Below, one piece after another: positions 60,365-64,000 of a DNA stretch of 64,000 bases. The notes under the pieces were generated by a model, which was not told where the DNA came from, did not search any database, and was given only the letters and a program-made list of their open reading frames with translations. Made by a program: the position numbers and the translations under genes. The stretch's first letter is position 1, and each line of letters opens with the position of its first letter. The stretch lies in NCBI GenBank assembly GCA_027627225.1, contig CM051034.1, positions 1,923,001-1,987,000 on the forward strand. Direction: 5' to 3'. This stretch comes from Congeria kusceri (lineage: Eukaryota > Mollusca > Bivalvia > Myida > Dreissenidae).

Positions 60365-60772
60365 CCCGGTCAGTGCTGAACAGCCCATTTGAATTATACT
60401 AAGGCAAAATAAGGTTAAGGTCAATGTATCGTTGGTGATATGGGTGGATTGGAAATGGCCATAAGCAACAACTGTGTCAGTATCCAAGGGCTGTAGTAAG
60501 CCGTGCTGGTGCAAGACGGAACGGTAAAATCTAGTTAACCAAGAAATAGCCCATTTGAATTATTCTACGTCCAAATTAGGTCAATGTCAAAATCAGGTTG
60601 GGTGATATGGGTGGATATGGAATGGTCATGAGCAACAACTGTGTGCAAGTATCCAAGTGTTGTAGTAAGCGAGGTTCGTCATAGACAAAATGGTAAAATT
60701 TACTTAACCTTTACACGGACAGACAGGACAATCAATATATGCTTCCTGCATCAACATGCCGTGGGCATAATA
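60365..60772. mobile_element. Dispersed element F7, two units, with CATGCCCC / GGGCATAAT-type ends
   Basis: Starts ACACATGCCCCGGTCAGTGC, contains AAGGTTAAGGTCAATG, GGTGATATGGGTGGAT and ATCCAAGTGTTGTAGTAAGC, ends CATGCCGTGGGCATAATA. A 103-codon frame at 60641-60952 is a readthrough of this repeat into copy B and not a gene. Confidence 0.7.
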
Positions 60773-60876
60773 AATTCACGTGTTGACAGCAAATGCTATC
60801 AAACATTGAGTTCTATATTACGCACTACCTATATGAGTTGCCAAGTTTTATTAACCATCTTGTGGGCATCACCAAT

Positions 60877-60946
60877 GCTGCCGAACAGTCAGTCTGCTAC
60901 CGTGAGGATCGTGTCCATAGCCTCTTCCTGTGTCTCCCCAGCCTGG
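60877..60946 (-). pseudogene. Exon-like segment, copy B, with nonsense change
   Basis: Same acceptor TGTCATTGCCAG and a donor-like GTGATG bound a 70-nt segment about 75% identical to copy A at 46590-46659. In the frame AGETQEEAMDTILTVAD the next codon is TGA where copy A has CGA (a CpG C-to-T change). Homology runs into both flanks, so an intron-plus-exon piece was copied. Confidence 0.4.
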
Positions 60947-61121
60947 CAATGACATCAAAGAAAACATGGTGAACAATGAGCTCATACGGATCGTACTTAA
61001 TGCTCTTTTAAAATTTTTGTCAAAATTCATTTTAACATGATTTTATTGGTCAGATACAGAAAACATATGTAAAAAATGTAAACCCTTTAAATAAAATATA
61101 ACATACAAGCACAATACCTTA

Positions 61122-62357
61122 CAATATTATTTGCCATTACTGTCACACATAGAACAATGCATATTTTGACAATGGAGATGAATATAAAATCATACACAAT
61201 TATTAGCCATTACTGTGACACATAGAACTATGCATCTTTTGCCAATGGAGATCAATATAAAATCATACACAATTATTTGCCATTACTGTCACACATAGAA
61301 CAATGCATATTTTGCCAATGGAGATCAATATAAAATCATACACAATTATTTGCCATTACTGTCACACATAAAACTATGCATATTTTGACAATGGAGATGA
61401 ATATAAAATCATACACAATTATTTGCCATTACTGTCACACATAAAACTATGCATATTTTGACCATGGAGATGAATATAAAATCATACACAATTATTTGCC
61501 ATTACTGTCACACATAAAACTATGCATATTTTGACCATGGAGATGAATATAAAATCATACACAATTATTTGCCATTACTGTCACACATAGAACAATGCAT
61601 ATTTTGACAATGGAGATGAATATAAAATCATACACAATTATTTGCCATTACTGTCACACATAGAACTATGCATATTTTGACAATGGAGATGAATATAAAA
61701 TCATACACAATTATTAGCCATTACTGTCACACATAAAACTATGCATATTTTGACAATGGAGATGAATATAAAATCATACACAATTATTTGCCATTACTGT
61801 CACACATAAAACTATGCATATTTTGACAATGGAGATGAATATAAAATCATACACAATTATTTGCCATTACTGTCACACATAAAACTATGCATATTTTGAC
61901 CATGGAGATGAATATAAAATCATACACAATTATTTGCCATTACTGTCACACATAAAACTATGCATATTTTGACAATGGAGATGAATATAAAATCATACAC
62001 AATTATTAGCCATTACTGTCACACATAGAACAATGCATATTTTGACAATGGAGATGAATATAAAATCATACACAATTATTAGCCATTACTGTCACACATA
62101 GAACTATGCATATTTTGACCATGGAGATGAATATAAAATCATACACAATTATTTGCCATTACTGTCACACATAGAACTATGCATATTTTGACAATGGAGA
62201 TGAATATAAAATCATACACAATTATTAGCCATTACTGTCACACAAGAACTATGCATATTTTGACAATGGAGATGAATATAAAATCATACACAATTATTTG
62301 CCATTACTGTCACACATAGAACTATGCATATTTTGACAATGGAGATGAATATAAAAT
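61122..62357. repeat. 73-bp satellite, about 17 copies
   Basis: Unit: TACACAATTATTTGCCATTA, CTGTCACACATAGAACTATG, CATATTTTGACAATGGAGAT, GAATATAAAATCA. The period is 73 bp (for example 61441 to 61514). Variants include AGCCATT for TGCCATT, ACAATG for ACTATG and GACCATGG for GACAATGG, and one unit near 62240 has lost a base. No spacers, so not CRISPR-like. Confidence 0.97.
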
Positions 62358-63125
62358 CCAACATTTTATACTCCTGCGATTTCAGTATTTGTAATCAGAA
62401 AACGTAACACTCTCAGACAGCCTGCTTTGCAAAATATAGTATGCAGGTCAAAGGTGACGCTATATAAATATATGTGTGTGATTTGTAAGAATCTATCTAT
62501 TTATTAATTATTCTAAACAAAGAATTGTGTACTAAGAACAGTTGAATACCAAGTACAGGGTTTCCCGCAGGCCTGTATCGCTTGTCGGGCCCGACATGCC
62601 TTCAAAGCAGAAAGTCGTTAGCCCACATGCTTAAATATCGCTGACATGCTTTAATTTTCAAAGCAACAACCCTTAATACCCCTTTATCTTATTACACAGA
62701 TCTTTTATCGATGGGCCATAAACGCACGCTGTATTGATCGATAAGGTCACACTTCCAACAGTGTGATTGACAAGAGACTGAACGATCTCATTAGCCAATC
62801 AACTACGACGATTTTTAAGGGTGGAGTTTATACCTTACTATCAACTAAAAAGTATTTGACAAGGTATTTTAAAACATTTCATAATTGATTTACCTTTTAA
62901 TTTATTCCCTGTATTCTCTTATCCGTTTCACAAATTGACAATTAAAAGAAAAATTAAAAACTAATAATGTAATATAGAGCCACATTTAAAACACAATAAG
63001 ACGTCATCAAACATCATTTTGTTCGCAAAAACACTGTGCAATTAAGCACATGACCAGCCTATGAACGTTCCTCTTGTACATCGCGACACAATTTTCACAC
63101 ACTTTTTAACAAAACACGTTTTTTA
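62358..63125. other. AT-rich DNA; nothing firm
   Basis: A GC-richer patch at 62555-62600 (TTTCCCGCAGGCCTGTATCG, GTCGGGCCCGACATG with palindrome GTCGGGCCCGAC) may be part of a repeat. No exon supported. Confidence 0.4.
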
Positions 63126-63650
63126 CATGGATATTAATTTGGTGGTTTGTAACCAAAGTAGAACTTGACCTGTATATTATGATGCTACACATGTGTACCA
63201 AGAATTATTTGAATATGTCAAGCCATTCTTGAGTTGTCATTCAGAAACCATGTTTTTAGGGAATTTAAGTCAAGAAGGGACCATAACTCTGTCAAAATTG
63301 AGTGGTTTTTAACCAAAGTCAAACTTGATCTGTATTTTATGATGCTACACATGTGTACCCAGAATTATTTGAATATGTCAAGTCATGATTGAGTTATCAT
63401 CCGGAAACCATGTGTTTGGGGGGAAGTTACGTTGAAAAGGGGCCACAACACTGTCAAATTTTAGTGATTTGTAACTTAAGTCAACCTGACCTGTGTTCTA
63501 TGATGTTACACATGTGTACAAAAAATTATTTGAATATGTCCAACCTTTCTTGAAATATTATCCGGAAACCATAAAACCAACAGACCGACAAGCTCGTTCC
63601 TACATCCCCCCCCCCCAAAAAAAAAATTCATTTGTATGGGTATAACCAAA
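63126..63650. repeat. Repeat family F8, three units, with C-run tail
   Basis: GTGGTTTGTAACCAAAGTAG, ATGATGCTACACATGTGTAC, TATTTGAATATGTCAAGCC, then ACAGACCGACAAGC and a CCCCCCCCCC-AAAAAAAA junction. Confidence 0.8.
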
Positions 63651-63762
63651 CAACAAATTAAATAGACCATACAGTGTATTTTGTTCAAATGTAAACTCAG
63701 ACACGGATGCCCCCACCACACATGTTTGGACATGACAAAAGGCATGTCGTAAACACTAGATA

Positions 63763-64000
63763 AACAAGAGATTTTTGTAAAACATGTATGCCCCCCGACT
63801 TGCAGCCAAGTTGTAAATATGTGCAATTGTTAAGAAATTTTTTTAATATGCAAGCCCAAGTAAGGTCTCGATATACGTATGAAGTTTCATTAAAATATCT
63901 CGATGCTGTCTCAAGTTATTGAGAGGAAACCGTTTTTCTATTTTTAGTAATGGTGACCTTGACCTTGTCCCACCCACCCTATATGCAATCCCCAGCGAAG
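63763..64000. repeat. New dispersed element with ATGCCCCCC head, running off the window, containing F1
   Basis: AAACAAGAGATTTTTGTAAA, ACATGTATGCCCCCCGACTT, then an F1 unit (GAAGTTTCATTAAAATATCT, GGAAACCGTTTTTCTATTTT, GGTGACCTTGACCTTG). Truncated by the window end. Confidence 0.75.

Noticed and set aside
60641..60952. 103-codon plus-strand open frame
   Set aside because: It spans the end of an F7 element and the antisense of exon-like copy B; two unrelated repeats joined by chance.
61122..62357. Regular repeats suggested a CRISPR-like array
   Set aside because: Units are directly tandem with no unique spacers; the whole 73-bp period is conserved, so it is a eukaryotic satellite.
63506..63826. 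106-codon minus-strand open frame
   Set aside because: It runs through an F8 unit, its tail hairpin and the C/A homopolymers; composition is repeat-derived.

Overview
This is eukaryotic, intron-rich, AT-rich DNA. Density of real coding sequence is very low and density of short interspersed repeats is very high. The repeat vocabulary includes a 'TGACCTTGACC' family, elements bounded by TATGCCCCC and GGGGGCATA, foldback elements, and a tRNA-derived SINE. Together with a B-box/coiled-coil/NHL-type gene, it looks like a heterodont bivalve mollusc, and Dreissena-like is my best guess. The species call rests on recall of repeat style, not on a search.

I can support two protein-coding genes, both on the minus strand. 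(1) Between 21393 and 14408 lies the 3' part of a four-or-more-exon gene. Its exons join in frame at every junction. It encodes a helical N-terminal region followed by a chymotrypsin-fold serine protease domain with a complete-looking His/Asp/Ser triad (ALISRHVA, LDIIPV, PGDSGS). The first exon(s) are not identified. (2) Between 39541 and 32880 lies a RING-less TRIM-like gene with three identified exons: two B-boxes, a coiled coil and an NHL-like beta-propeller. A second B-box is completed exactly across the first splice junction. A short last exon was not found. Both gene types belong to families that are often expanded in bivalves and often discussed in innate immunity, but any functional link between these two neighbours is inference.

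Layout: 1-14 kb has no confirmed gene. It holds a 22-bp-type minisatellite (2.35-3.23 kb), a foldback element (3.57 kb), paired palindromic MITEs (5.86-6.31 kb), a SINE (9.34 kb), a possible signal-peptide exon (11.82 kb) and an odd CpG-retaining direct-repeat block (12.0-13.05 kb). 14.4-21.4 kb is the protease gene, with a large repeat-filled intron. 21.4-32.6 kb is a dense mosaic of at least six tandem-like dispersed repeat families. 32.9-39.5 kb is the TRIM-like gene. 39.5-46 kb is intergenic, with MITE, a triplicated SINE head and more repeat blocks. 46-64 kb has no confirmed gene. It holds a near-perfect 32-bp-stem hairpin, two diverged copies of an exon-like segment 14 kb apart, a 46-bp palindromic tandem repeat, a 1-kb Tc1/mariner-like non-autonomous element, and a 73-bp satellite of about 17 copies.

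Most short open frames in the window fall inside repeats or AT-rich DNA and are not reported as genes. Exon boundaries given here were worked out by eye from GT/AG signals and phase agreement.
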